Counted from the first letter of the stretch, positions 19,183 through 27,867 are shown. The stretch is 36,190 bases of DNA from a virus (IMGVR_UViG_3300028025_000007:1-36190), one strand, 5' to 3'. A program made the numbers and translations. The notes: a model not told the origin generated them from the sequence alone.

Positions 19183-20771
19183 GAGAACTATTAAACGAAC
19201 AAGAGTTCCGCAAATGTCGTGGACCTGAAGGTGCCACGACAGAAGAATTATTGGAAGCGTTTGCATATTTTTGTTCAAACTTTTGGTTCATTAAACATCC
19301 TGAGCGTGGACGAGTTAAGTTTGAGTTGCGTGAAGCACAGTTAGAAACTGTTTCCGTTTGGTTGGAAGAACGCTATAGTATTGTGTTGAAAGCCCGTCAG
19401 ATTGGCTTTAGTACTTTGGTTGCTGCTTATGCGTTTTGGTTAGCGTTTTTTTGGCAAGACCGTTTTATTGTTATGTTGTCACGCACGGAGCGTGAGTCTG
19501 TTAAGTTGTTGGCTAAGGCTAAGTACGGTTATCGTTTTATGCCGCAATGGATGAAAGAACGAGGACCATCACAAACAACTGAGCATCAACTTAAAATGGT
19601 TTTTAGTAACGAATCTAGTATTGAGTCATTGCCTTCTAGCAATGACCCTGCTCGTGGTGAATCGGTGTATTTGGTTATTGTGGACGAGTGGGCGTTTTTG
19701 CCTAATGCTGAGGAAGCGTGGGCATCTATTGAGCCTGTAGCCGATGTCGGCGGACGAGTGATTGGTTTGTCCACTGCTAATGGTTCTGGTAACTTTTATC
19801 ACCAGTTATGGGTTGGTTCCCAAACAGGAACCAACAAGTTCAAAGGAGTGTTCTTTCCTTGGTCTGCTGATGGTGAGCGTGGAGAAGAATGGTATGCCTC
19901 CAAGGCTGCAAACATGCACCCTTGGCAGTTACATCAAGAATACCCATCTTTCCCAGAAGAGGCTTTTATTAAGTCTGGTAATCCTGTGTTTGATATTCAA
20001 ATGTTGGATGACATGGTAACAGTTGATTCGGATAATGGCTATTATCATTTGTATTCTATGGGTAATGGTGAGTTCCATTATGCTGAGGATGGTGAGTTGG
20101 CTATTTGGGATTTCCCTAGGAGCGAGGGTGTTTATGTGATTGGGGCGGATGTCGCTGAAGGGCTTAGTTATGGTGACTATAGTTCTGCTCATATTATTGA
20201 TGCTACAACTGGTATTGTTTGTGCTCATTGGCATGGACGAATAGAGCCAGATTTGTTTGGTGAATTGATGGCTGAATTGGGTTGGTGGTACAACAATGCG
20301 TTGTTGGGTGTTGAAAACAACAACCATGGTTTAACAACCCTTAAGGCTGCACAGAAGTATGGTTACAAGAACTTGTATAGGCAGCGTAAGTTGGCTAGGG
20401 TTCGTCCTGAGGCTACGGATATTTTGGGTTGGCGTACTACGGCAACTTCAAAGCCGTTGATGATTGACGAGTTGAACGCTGCTTTGCGTGATGCTAGCGT
20501 TGAGGTGTATGACCGTTTGACTATTGCCGAGTTGCGGACCTTTGTCCGTAAGGAAAATGGTAAGATGGCTGGTAGCCCACATGATGACAGGGTGGTTTCT
20601 TTGGCTATTGCTGTACAAATGTTGAAATATGTGTGGTTGCCTGAGTATCGGCAGGACTTTGCACCCCCTACAAATAGCCTATTGTGGTGGGAGCAGCACA
20701 TGTTTGGTCCAAAAGGTCCAGAAAAAACCTTTATGGGTGCACATAATGTGCGTGAACGGACTCCTTTCTAA
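19173..20771 (+). CDS. terL: Large terminase subunit (packaging ATPase and nuclease), 532 aa
   Basis: The start at 19173 follows GGCGGAG; an upstream in-frame ATG lies inside the lysozyme gene. It has a Walker A-like KARQIGFST (about 73-81), Walker B YLVIVDEWAF (about 166-175) and coupling motif GLSTANGSGN (about 198-207). An RNase-H-fold nuclease with VIGADVAEGLSYGDYSSA, GVENNNHG and HDDRVVSLAIAV follows. Walker A lacks the canonical GxGKT, as in many phage terminases. The motor packages DNA into the prohead through the portal encoded nearby. Confidence 0.92.
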   Translation: MELRELLNEQEFRKCRGPEGATTEELLEAFAYFCSNFWFIKHPERGRVKFELREAQLETVSVWLEERYSIVLKARQIGFSTLVAAYAFWLAFFWQDRFIVMLSRTERESVKLLAKAKYGYRFMPQWMKERGPSQTTEHQLKMVFSNESSIESLPSSNDPARGESVYLVIVDEWAFLPNAEEAWASIEPVADVGGRVIGLSTANGSGNFYHQLWVGSQTGTNKFKGVFFPWSADGERGEEWYASKAANMHPWQLHQEYPSFPEEAFIKSGNPVFDIQMLDDMVTVDSDNGYYHLYSMGNGEFHYAEDGELAIWDFPRSEGVYVIGADVAEGLSYGDYSSAHIIDATTGIVCAHWHGRIEPDLFGELMAELGWWYNNALLGVENNNHGLTTLKAAQKYGYKNLYRQRKLARVRPEATDILGWRTTATSKPLMIDELNAALRDASVEVYDRLTIAELRTFVRKENGKMAGSPHDDRVVSLAIAVQMLKYVWLPEYRQDFAPPTNSLLWWEQHMFGPKGPEKTFMGAHNVRERTPF

Positions 20772-20775
20772 CTTT

Positions 20776-20797
20776 TAGGGAACGATTTCTGTATTTA
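20776..20797 (+). promoter_or_regulatory. TAGGGAAC-N8-TATTTA boundary motif 4
   Basis: TAGGGAAC (20776-20783), 4 nt after the terL stop, with TATTTA after 8 nt; its last base is the first base of the next ATG. The downstream gene has no Shine-Dalgarno. Confidence 0.6.
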
Positions 20798-21024
20798 TGA
20801 TGCTTCATTTTACTTGCACCCAGTGTCAGCGTGAGTTCTCGGCTGATGAGTTGCCACGCCGTGGCGAGATTTGTTTTGCCTGCCATGTTCGTACCGTCAG
20901 ATTGGGTTTTACCTATGGTCAAGAAGATTTTCATGGTCCTACTATTGCTGAGCGTCAGCGTCAAACTGTGGAACAGGCTAAAATTAACGGTTACAACGCA
21001 GAACCAGTTACGAACTGGATGTAA
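20797..21024 (+). CDS. Zinc-ribbon protein, 75 aa
   Basis: Begins MMLHFTCTQCQREFSADELP. C-x2-C at residues 7-10 and CFAC at about 26-29 form a treble-clef-like or zinc-ribbon site. A charged, helical C-terminal half (IAERQRQTVEQAKINGYN) follows. Placed between the large terminase and portal, it may be a packaging accessory protein. The start could instead be the second ATG. No family recognised. Confidence 0.65.
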   Translation: MMLHFTCTQCQREFSADELPRRGEICFACHVRTVRLGFTYGQEDFHGPTIAERQRQTVEQAKINGYNAEPVTNWM

Positions 21025-21030
21025 TGAGTC

Positions 21031-21237
21031 ATGCTTTCATCCGTATGGGTCCCAATAATTGTTGCAATCATTATGGGACCTGTTGTTGTGGTTCTACAAA
21101 AGTTGCGTAAAGAAAATACTGAGCAACACTCTGAGGGTAGAATCTTGTTGAAGATGATTGGCACTAAAGTTGATAGAATTGGCACAAAATTAGATGAGCA
21201 TATTGGTTGGCATGACGGACAGAAGGACGCAGAATAA
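21031..21237 (+). CDS. Small membrane-anchored helical protein, 68 aa
   Basis: One N-terminal membrane helix (VWVPIIVAIIMGPVVVVLQ) precedes a charged, probably coiled helix (ILLKMIGTKVDRIGTKLDEHI) with heptad-like I/V/L spacing. It could be a second holin or holin partner, or a membrane-associated virion assembly factor. Its TAA overlaps the portal start (TAATG). Confidence 0.6.
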   Translation: MLSSVWVPIIVAIIMGPVVVVLQKLRKENTEQHSEGRILLKMIGTKVDRIGTKLDEHIGWHDGQKDAE

Positions 21238-22982
21238 TGGCTAAGAAATCTAGTGCAGACTATTTGAAGCACGCTAAGATGCGTTTGGAAGCATCAAAGA
21301 AGTGGCGCAAACAAGACGGTTATGATGGTCTTTGGAAACGCATGAATGACCTGTATCGGGGTAAACATTTTGATGACTACAAGAATGAAGACCAGATGCT
21401 TGTTAATATTGCGTTTTCTACCGTTAATGTTATTTCCCCTAGTATTTCTGTTAACTACCCTAAGATTACGGTTAATGCGACTAGTGCAGAGTTTGCTCCT
21501 CAGGCTGTTATTGCTGAAGCAGTTGTGAACTATTGGTGGAGACATAAGGATATTCGTTCAGAGTTCCGCCGTGCTGTAAAGGACATGTTGGCTTTTGGTC
21601 ATGGTTGGATTAAAGTCGGTTATCGTTTTGTTGAAGAAGAGGTTGAGGGTGAGTCAGAGATTTCGGAAGCGAACCTTAATGGCATCGGACATCCGACTAC
21701 GATTGTTCGTGAGGACAGCCCTTTTGCTGAGCGTGTCTCTGTTAACGATGTTTTTGTGGACCCTGATGCAACATCAATGAAAGACATTAAGTGGATAGCG
21801 CAGCGTATCCGCCGCCCTATTGCTGATGTTCGTAACGATAAGCGTTACTCTAAGGCTGCACGACTTGATGTTACACCTATGGCTGTTAGTCGTTATGCGG
21901 ACGACCCTAGTCGCCGAAAGGTATATGATAAGAACGAAGGCTATGCAGAGATTTGGGAATACTATGATATTTCCAGCAATAGCATGAGTGTGTTTTGTGA
22001 AGGTTCGGACATGTTCTTGGTTAAGCCTATGAAGATGCCTTATGCTTTTGGTCAGCCGTTTGTTATGATTCGGAACTATGATGTTCCAGACCATTTCTAT
22101 CCTATTGGTGATTTGGAATCCATTGAACCATTGCAACTAGAATTGAACGAAACTCGTTCACAGATGATGAACCATCGCAAAAAGTTCAGTCGCAAATATC
22201 TATACAAGGAATCGGCGTTTGACCAGTTGGGTCGTTCAGCATTGGAGTCGGATGACGACAATGTGATGGTACCTGTTTCCAGCGATGAACCTATCGGTAA
22301 TGTTGTTACAGCCTTCCCTGCTGTTATTAACCCGCCAGAGTTCTATAACCAGTCCAACATGATTATTGGTGACATTGACCGTATTTCTGGTGTGTCAGAG
22401 TTCCAGCGTGGTGCGGTATCAGAGATTCGCCGTACCGCAACAGAATCATCGTTGATGCAAGATGCGGCTAATGCCCGAACCTCAGATAAATTGGCTGTCG
22501 TTGAACAAGCCATTGCCGAGGTTGGTCGCCGCATGCTACAACTAGCACAACAATTTATGCAAGGCGAACAAGTTGCCCGTGTTATGGGTCGTGACGGTGA
22601 ACCATTGTGGGTAAACTTTGACCGTGACTATCTGCAAGGTGACTTTGACTTTGAAGTAGCGGCAGGTTCAACCCAGCCACATAACGAGTCATTTAAGCGT
22701 CAGATGGCATTGCAACTTGTTGATGCTATGGCACCGTTCGCTGGTGCAGGTATTATAGATATGTCTAAGTTGGCTGCACATGTGTTGCAGTTTGGTTTTG
22801 GTGTTAAAAACCCTGACGAGTTTCTCGCACAGCCTCAGCAGCAAGCAGGTGCCACCCCTCCTGTCCCCGCTACTGCTGGGGCTGGTGCACCTATGGGTGC
22901 TCCAGCACCTGCTCCTGAAGGTCAGATGCCACCAGAATTGATGGCTATGTTGGAGCAAGGACAGCAACCTCCACAAGCCTAG
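21237..22982 (+). CDS. Portal protein, 581 aa
   Basis: Large helical protein with the gene order expected for a portal (after terL, before scaffold). It has a basic N-terminus (KSSADYLKHAKMRLEASKKW) and the central phrase PLQLELNETRSQMMNHRKKF. Residues such as YGQPF/YALE-like are not seen, but DPDATSMKDIKWIAQR and IDRISGVSEFQRG fit podovirus-type portals. The C-terminal 60 residues are Ala/Pro/Gln-rich. It would form the dodecameric DNA gate. Its stop TAG overlaps the next TAGGGAAC. Confidence 0.85.
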   Translation: MAKKSSADYLKHAKMRLEASKKWRKQDGYDGLWKRMNDLYRGKHFDDYKNEDQMLVNIAFSTVNVISPSISVNYPKITVNATSAEFAPQAVIAEAVVNYWWRHKDIRSEFRRAVKDMLAFGHGWIKVGYRFVEEEVEGESEISEANLNGIGHPTTIVREDSPFAERVSVNDVFVDPDATSMKDIKWIAQRIRRPIADVRNDKRYSKAARLDVTPMAVSRYADDPSRRKVYDKNEGYAEIWEYYDISSNSMSVFCEGSDMFLVKPMKMPYAFGQPFVMIRNYDVPDHFYPIGDLESIEPLQLELNETRSQMMNHRKKFSRKYLYKESAFDQLGRSALESDDDNVMVPVSSDEPIGNVVTAFPAVINPPEFYNQSNMIIGDIDRISGVSEFQRGAVSEIRRTATESSLMQDAANARTSDKLAVVEQAIAEVGRRMLQLAQQFMQGEQVARVMGRDGEPLWVNFDRDYLQGDFDFEVAAGSTQPHNESFKRQMALQLVDAMAPFAGAGIIDMSKLAAHVLQFGFGVKNPDEFLAQPQQQAGATPPVPATAGAGAPMGAPAPAPEGQMPPELMAMLEQGQQPPQA

Positions 22983-23003
22983 GGAACGCCTAGTGCTTAT
23001 ATA
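22980..23003 (+). promoter_or_regulatory. TAGGGAAC-N10-TATATA boundary motif 5
   Basis: TAGGGAAC (22980-22987) begins at the portal stop codon. A TATATA-like stretch follows after 10 nt. Unlike the other copies, the next start is 55 nt away and has its own AGGAGA site, so this copy leaves room for a true transcription start. Confidence 0.6.
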
Positions 23004-23042
23004 GAGCAACCATTTTAGGACTCTATTAGGAGAGATATTTTA

Positions 23043-23828
23043 ATGAGTGATGAACTCACAACACCAGCAGTGGAACCCGTTGATTCTGGGTCAACCGAAA
23101 CTAGTGTAAATACAGAAGCACCCGATACACCGACATTATCCGTTGAGGAATATTCTAACTATAGAGTTCCTATTAAGGTTGATGGCGAGGAATTGCAAGT
23201 TCCTTTATCAGAGGCTATCGCAGGTTATCAGCGTCAATCGGATTATACCAGAAAGACACAAGAGTTATCTCAGCAGCGGGAACAGTTCCAGTTTGCTAGT
23301 GCGCTTAGTGCGGCTTTGGAAAATGACCCGAAGGCTACGATTGACCTATTAAGTCAACATTATGGTATTAGCCGTGCACAGGCTCAACAAATGGTTCAGG
23401 ATGCTGAGCCAGAGTACTTGGACCCTGTAGAAGCGAAGTATCGTGAACTTGACCAGCGTATAGCATCTTTTGAGGATTACCAGAGTCAGCAGGCTATTGA
23501 GCGTGAGATTCAGGGTTTGCAATCCAAGTATTCTGATTTTGATGTTAAGGAAGTTGTGACCACCGCTTTGCGGATGGGCACAGATGACCTTGAGGGCGTT
23601 TACAAGCAAATTGCTTTTGATAAGATGGTTGCAAAAGCACGGACAGCGGAAGCGGCACAGGCACATCAACAACAAGTTGAGAACCAAGTGTTGGAAGCGA
23701 AGCGTGTTGCATCTGTTGTATCTGGTGGAGCCTCGGCTACAGCCAGTACAACGAATGAATCTTTTGTTCCTATCACATCGGTAGCGGAGGCTTGGGAAGC
23801 GGCTAAGCGTCAAATGGGTGCAAATTAA
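23043..23828 (+). CDS. Scaffolding protein, probable, 261 aa
   Basis: A Ser/Thr/Pro/Glu-rich N-terminus precedes SVEEYSNYRVPIKVDGEELQ and VPLSEAIAGYQRQSDYTRKT. A long charged helical middle and a basic, Ala-rich C-terminus ending EAWEAAKRQMGAN follow. These are standard features of phage scaffold proteins, which assemble the prohead and are then lost. It lies directly before the major capsid gene and has a good AGGAGAG site. Confidence 0.85.
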   Translation: MSDELTTPAVEPVDSGSTETSVNTEAPDTPTLSVEEYSNYRVPIKVDGEELQVPLSEAIAGYQRQSDYTRKTQELSQQREQFQFASALSAALENDPKATIDLLSQHYGISRAQAQQMVQDAEPEYLDPVEAKYRELDQRIASFEDYQSQQAIEREIQGLQSKYSDFDVKEVVTTALRMGTDDLEGVYKQIAFDKMVAKARTAEAAQAHQQQVENQVLEAKRVASVVSGGASATASTTNESFVPITSVAEAWEAAKRQMGAN

Positions 23829-23857
23829 TCAACTACTATTCTTAAAGAGAGATTATC

Positions 23858-24796
23858 ATGGCAAACCCAAACTTTGATGCGTTGCTCAGTACAACGCTCG
23901 CAAACTATCGTGACCAACTCACGGACAACATCTTCACGGCTCGCCCGTTGACCTACTTCCTTCAGGATAAGGGTCGCATCCGCATGCTCAACGGCGGTAC
24001 GAAGATTGTTGAACCGTTGATTTACGGTCAGAACTCAACCGTTGCATCGTACTCAGGCTACGACACCATTTCGCTTACAGCACAAAGTGGTATCACGGCT
24101 GCTGAATACGACTGGAAGCAGTACGCTGCATCCATCGCAATCAGCGGTATTGAAGAAGCCAAGAACAACGGTGAACAAGAAATCATCAACTTGTTGGAAG
24201 CAAAAATCATGCAGGCTGAAGAGTCAATGCGTGAAGGCTTCAACCAGATGTTCTTCGCAGACGGAACTGGCAACAGCGGAAAAGACTGGAACGGTCTTGG
24301 AAACATCGTTGAAGCATCAGGAACCGTTGGTGGAATCAACCGTGCAACTGCTGGTAACGAGTACTGGCGTTCATACGAGGAAAACACCGCAGGTGCTTTG
24401 ACCCTCGCACAACTGTCCACCGCTTACAACAGCGTATCTGTTGGTAACGACCACCCAGACATGGTTCTCACGACCCAGACTCTGTTTGAAAAGTATGAGG
24501 CTCTTCTGCAGCCACAACTTCGTTACACAGACACCAAGACGGCAGATGCTGGATTCCAGAACCTGTTGTTCAAGGCTGCTCCTGTTGTTTACGATGAGCA
24601 TTGCACCGCTGGTGTTGTGTACTTCTTGAACAGCAAGTACCTGACCCTCGTTGGTCACTCAGGCAAGTGGTTTGCACAGACCGATTTCGTTCGTCCAGAA
24701 AACTTGGATGCTCGTTATGCGCTTATCATGTGCTACGGTAACCTCACCTGCCGCAACGCTGCAAAGCAAGGCAAGTTGACCGCTAAGACTGCGTAA
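23858..24796 (+). CDS. Major capsid protein, 312 aa
   Basis: The sequence begins MANPNFDALLSTTLANYRDQ and continues TARPLTYFLQDKGRIRMLNG, GGTKIVEPLIYG and YDWKQYAASIAISG. These are features of HK97-fold capsid proteins of podoviruses. The position after the scaffold and the C-rich (GTT/CTC/AAC) codon choice also fit a highly expressed gene. SD AAAGAGAG precedes it. Its codon use is visibly different from the neighbours, with more C at third positions, consistent with strong expression. A terminator-like hairpin follows. Confidence 0.9.
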   Translation: MANPNFDALLSTTLANYRDQLTDNIFTARPLTYFLQDKGRIRMLNGGTKIVEPLIYGQNSTVASYSGYDTISLTAQSGITAAEYDWKQYAASIAISGIEEAKNNGEQEIINLLEAKIMQAEESMREGFNQMFFADGTGNSGKDWNGLGNIVEASGTVGGINRATAGNEYWRSYEENTAGALTLAQLSTAYNSVSVGNDHPDMVLTTQTLFEKYEALLQPQLRYTDTKTADAGFQNLLFKAAPVVYDEHCTAGVVYFLNSKYLTLVGHSGKWFAQTDFVRPENLDARYALIMCYGNLTCRNAAKQGKLTAKTA

Positions 24797-24803
24797 GTTT
24801 TAG

Positions 24804-24824
24804 TAGGGAACAATTTGATAATGG
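24804..24824 (+). promoter_or_regulatory. TAGGGAAC boundary motif 6 before a terminator hairpin
   Basis: TAGGGAAC (24804-24811) after the capsid stop, with TAATGG after 7 nt. The TATA-like part is weak and merges with the 24820-24849 hairpin. The next gene is about 60 nt on. Confidence 0.5.
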
Positions 24825-24849
24825 TGGGGGAAGCGATTCCCCCACCATT
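24820..24849 (+). terminator. Terminator-like 13-bp hairpin after the capsid gene
   Basis: AATGGTGGGGGAA (24820-24832) pairs with TTCCCCCACCATT (24837-24849) around GCGA, followed by TCTTATATC. The stem is very strong and the T-tract weak. It may set a drop in transcription after the capsid gene or protect its 3' end. Confidence 0.7.
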
Positions 24850-24869
24850 TCTTATATCTAGGAGTATTT

Positions 24870-24989
24870 ATGCCAGTGAAATACAAGATTTTGGCAAGTC
24901 ACGCTGACGCTAAACCTAAGGCGGGGACAAAGACCTCGGATTATCCTAAGGGTAAAAAGTCTAAGGTTGCAAAGAAGAAAGCATACTAA
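24870..24989 (+). CDS. Small lysine-rich protein, 39 aa
   Basis: ATG at 24870 after AGGAG. The peptide starts MPVKYKILASHADAKPKAGT and ends with VAKKKAY, and lysine is its commonest residue. The TAA overlaps the next ATG (TAATG). It is the first of six basic proteins in a row and may bind DNA or RNA. Function unknown. Confidence 0.6.
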   Translation: MPVKYKILASHADAKPKAGTKTSDYPKGKKSKVAKKKAY

Positions 24990-25516
24990 TGCCTAAGCCA
25001 CCTATTGACTCCGATGCCTTGATGCGGGCTATTACTGATGCAATGAAGAGTGCTGGTATTTCTGCATCTGAATCACAAATTAAATCTGCTTTAGGTAAAT
25101 CAACTAAGGCTGTTGGTCGCCGTGCACCACAAACTGGTGCTAAGGGTGCGACTGCTGCTAAGCCAGCCCGTACTGTACCAAAGATTACACCTCAGACCGC
25201 CGCTGGTGGTCGTGGTGGCAAGAAGCCACCTAAGCCACCTACGGCTGGTGCTGCTGCACCTAAACCTGCTAAGGGACCTAAGAAGCCTAGTGGTGGTGCT
25301 AAGAAGATGACTCGTGCTGAGAAGCGTGAGATTAATGTTGCTAAGCATTGGGCTGAGCGTTCTAAGTGGTTGTCTGAAACTGCTGAGAAGTCACGGATGG
25401 CTAAAGAGGAAACTCGTGCTGCTAACCGTGCTGCTTGGGCTAAGCGTCAGGAAGAGATGGAAGCGAAGCGTTTGGCTGGTCGTAAGAAGATGAAGAAAAA
25501 GAAGGATGGCGAATAA
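24989..25516 (+). CDS. Basic Ala/Lys/Pro-rich protein, 175 aa
   Basis: An N-terminal helical part (ALMRAITDAMKSAGISASES) is followed by a long low-complexity, histone H1-like Ala/Lys/Pro/Gly tract (residues about 40-105). A charged helix (AEKREINVAKHWAERSKWL ... RAANRAAWAKRQEEMEAKRL) and a KKMKKKKDGE tail complete it. The make-up resembles DNA-condensing proteins. It may neutralise packaged DNA inside the capsid. This is an inference from composition. Confidence 0.6.
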   Translation: MPKPPIDSDALMRAITDAMKSAGISASESQIKSALGKSTKAVGRRAPQTGAKGATAAKPARTVPKITPQTAAGGRGGKKPPKPPTAGAAAPKPAKGPKKPSGGAKKMTRAEKREINVAKHWAERSKWLSETAEKSRMAKEETRAANRAAWAKRQEEMEAKRLAGRKKMKKKKDGE

Positions 25517-25842
25517 TGGCTAAGTATATGAGTCAGATTCCACCAGAACCAAAACCTAAGGCTGGACCAAGAAAGTCAAAACCAAAACCCACTAAGGCTA
25601 AGAAGATTGATTTCACACCTTCTATTTCTACTCCAAAGCGTGCTTCAAAAGATGCACGAGAAAAAAGAGAAATGCCTAAGCGTCTTGGTTCTGACCCTTG
25701 GGGTGACAAAACTAGAAAAGATATGGAAATGCCTAGGGTTATGGGTAGCACCAAAGCACAACGGGCAGCATCTACTCTTGAGTTAATGAATGATATGCGT
25801 TCACGCAATATTTTGCGTGCAAGAAAGAAAAAAGGAAACTAA
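25516..25842 (+). CDS. Basic Lys/Pro/Arg-rich protein, 108 aa
   Basis: Starts MAKYMSQIPPEPKPKAGPRK and is very basic. It has a disordered first half, then a short helix (AQRAASTLELMNDMRSRNIL) and a RARKKKGN tail. The start overlaps the previous TAA. It is part of the six-gene basic cassette. Function unknown. Confidence 0.6.
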   Translation: MAKYMSQIPPEPKPKAGPRKSKPKPTKAKKIDFTPSISTPKRASKDAREKREMPKRLGSDPWGDKTRKDMEMPRVMGSTKAQRAASTLELMNDMRSRNILRARKKKGN

Positions 25843-26219
25843 TGGCTACTAAAAAGAAATCCGCTATTGAAGCCCGTCAGGGTCACCCTACTGGTATTCT
25901 TGATGATGCTGGCAAGGCTATTGGTAAGGCTGTAAAAAAGACACGCTCTGCTGGAGAGTTTGTATCAGATGTAGCAAGCGATAGAAAAGCACGATTGATT
26001 TATTCAACTGTTCCTAAAAAACTTGACGATATGGCATTGAATCGCCGTGTCAAGAGAATGTATCCTCGCAAAAAGGGAGTTGATAAAAGTACTCGCACTC
26101 TTCAGCGTGAGGTCAGCAAAGTACTTCTCAAGGAAAATACACGACCTTTTTCTGCAAGACTTGAAAAAAAATTAGATAAAAAATTAAACAAAAAGTATGG
26201 ACAAAAAGGCAATAAGTAA
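25842..26219 (+). CDS. Basic helical protein, 125 aa
   Basis: Starts MATKKKSAIEARQGHPTGIL. Basic and mostly helical, with repeated K/R and a KKLDKKLNKKYGQKGNK tail. Overlap with both neighbours via TAATG. Possibly a nucleic-acid-binding virion component. No family is recognised. Confidence 0.6.
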   Translation: MATKKKSAIEARQGHPTGILDDAGKAIGKAVKKTRSAGEFVSDVASDRKARLIYSTVPKKLDDMALNRRVKRMYPRKKGVDKSTRTLQREVSKVLLKENTRPFSARLEKKLDKKLNKKYGQKGNK

Positions 26220-27250
26220 TGGCTAAGGGTCCTTACGATGACATCGTTCGCAAAGTCCTAGAACGCCTTGGTGCTAACGCACCGAAGGCTACTACGACAA
26301 CGGCTAAAAAAGTTGGTCGTAAGGCTGCTTCTGTCCCCGCTAAACCATTAACGAAGGCTGAACGGTCTGCGGCTAACAAGGCTAAGTGGGCTGAAGAGAA
26401 GGCTAAGCGTGATGCTAAACTTGCTGCTGAGCGTCCAGCGAAGAAAGCAGCGAGGACAGAAGAGGCAAAACGATTGGGTCGTGCACGAGGTAACCGTAAG
26501 GCTGAAGAGGCTTATGGTTATGGTGCTAACCAGTTAAAGACTGATAAGGCTAAAGCGTTTTTTGAGCGTGAAGTTGATAAGGCTCAACGCATTATTGATG
26601 CGACCAACCGTATGGGTGTTAAAGGTTCACAGGGTCGCCGTGATATGCTGACTAAGCAGATTAACAAGATGAAGGAATATGCCACTAAGGAAGGTTATGA
26701 ACTTAAACTTGGTGATGTTCGTGCTATCGTAAAGGATGCTTTGTCTGATTCTGCTAAGGCTAATGCTTTTGCTAAGCAGCGTTTGGCTAACATTGTTGGT
26801 GAAACCAAGGGTAAGACGGCTAAGGAAGTTGTTGAAATGGGTTCTCGCCGTGCCCGTGCACAAGAGATTAAGACTGGTAAGATTCTTACTGGTAGTAAGC
26901 CTGCTCGTATAACTGCAAAGATGTCTGAAACACAAAAGCGTTTGTCTGCTTTGGAAGAAAAACGCAAGTTTGATGCTGTTATCAAAAAGGCTGATTCCAA
27001 GATGGGTACTGCTAGGGGTCCACAAGGTCCACGCAAACCTAAAAAGGTTGTTGAACAAGAATCTTCTAAGCGGTTGCGTTCACAGCAGGATGCTAACGCT
27101 GAGGCTATGCGTAAGTCTTTGGGTCGCAAAAAGTTGAGTGACAAACAAATTGATTTGCGTTTGGCTAAAATGAAAAAAGATAATGCTGTTCCTAAAAAGA
27201 ATAAGCCTGTTCAAAAATATGGTAATCCTCCAGAACCTAAAAAGAAGTAG
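26219..27250 (+). CDS. Large basic helical protein, 343 aa
   Basis: Starts MAKGPYDDIVRKVLERLGAN and continues with a long alternation of Lys/Arg, Ala and Glu that is typical of coiled or H1-like basic proteins. Wording at the N-terminus (KKVGRKAAS ... SAANKAKWAEEKAKRDAKLA) resembles the 24989-25516 product (KAVGRRAPQ ... RAANRAAWAKRQEEMEAKRL), which suggests the two are related by duplication. It ends PPEPKKK. Probably a DNA-binding or capsid-interior protein; unproven. Confidence 0.6.
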   Translation: MAKGPYDDIVRKVLERLGANAPKATTTTAKKVGRKAASVPAKPLTKAERSAANKAKWAEEKAKRDAKLAAERPAKKAARTEEAKRLGRARGNRKAEEAYGYGANQLKTDKAKAFFEREVDKAQRIIDATNRMGVKGSQGRRDMLTKQINKMKEYATKEGYELKLGDVRAIVKDALSDSAKANAFAKQRLANIVGETKGKTAKEVVEMGSRRARAQEIKTGKILTGSKPARITAKMSETQKRLSALEEKRKFDAVIKKADSKMGTARGPQGPRKPKKVVEQESSKRLRSQQDANAEAMRKSLGRKKLSDKQIDLRLAKMKKDNAVPKKNKPVQKYGNPPEPKKK

Positions 27251-27252
27251 TT

Positions 27253-27867
27253 ATGGCTGCACGGTTCAAAAAGGTTAATAAACAGCAGGTTGAAGCGAAA
27301 GAACGCAAAACCCCAAAGGATGTTGACCCTTGGAGTATTCAGCAGGTTATCCCTAGTGGTCTTGCAGAGTATGATGGTTCTACTGGTATGAAGGCTTTGC
27401 AGCGTTATGCTGGTGACTTAACTACTGACCAACGCAATGCTGCTGCCTCTAAAGCGGCTGCACCTAGGGAACCTAAGATGGGTGCATTGGATAAAGGTAG
27501 TGCTGCTATTTGGGCTGTGTTGTCCGCTATTGGCGGTCAACTTAAGGATGAAGTTGGTCAACTAAAGAAGGACCCTATGGGTAGTCTTAAGGCTACTGTT
27601 GATGCTTATACTGTTGGTCCTGAGGCACGCCAGCGTTTTAAGCAGGGTGATATTGCTGGGGCTATTAATCAGTCTGGTGTGGGACAGTTTGCTGCCCTTC
27701 CAGAGTTGGACCGTATCCTACAGGGTAAAGGTTCTAAGTCGGACCTTGCTTGGTTGGCTTTGACTTATGGTACTGGTGGGGCTGGCAAGGTTATCAAGCC
27801 TGTTAAGGGTGCTATCAAAAAGAGTGGCACTAAGGCGATGGTTGACATTCTTGGTCGCATAAAGTAA
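27253..27867 (+). CDS. Basic virion-type protein, 204 aa
   Basis: N-terminus MAARFKKVNKQQVEAKERKT, a middle part AAIWAVLSAIGGQLKDEVGQ and a C-terminus VIKPVKGAIKKSGTKAMVDI. It has one hydrophobic segment and basic flanks, so it might interact with membranes or the capsid wall. Followed by TAGGGAAC. Its coding sequence also contains one TAGGGAAC by chance (27465-27472). No family is recognised. Confidence 0.6.
   Translation: MAARFKKVNKQQVEAKERKTPKDVDPWSIQQVIPSGLAEYDGSTGMKALQRYAGDLTTDQRNAAASKAAAPREPKMGALDKGSAAIWAVLSAIGGQLKDEVGQLKKDPMGSLKATVDAYTVGPEARQRFKQGDIAGAINQSGVGQFAALPELDRILQGKGSKSDLAWLALTYGTGGAGKVIKPVKGAIKKSGTKAMVDILGRIK

Noticed and set aside
25113-25348. Frames overlapping the basic-protein cassette on both strands
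   Set aside because: They are shadows of the AAG/GCT-rich codons of the real genes, with no ribosome sites and low-complexity translations.
27465-27472. Extra TAGGGAAC copy
   Set aside because: It lies within a coding sequence, has no TATA-like hexamer at the right distance and no gene boundary near.
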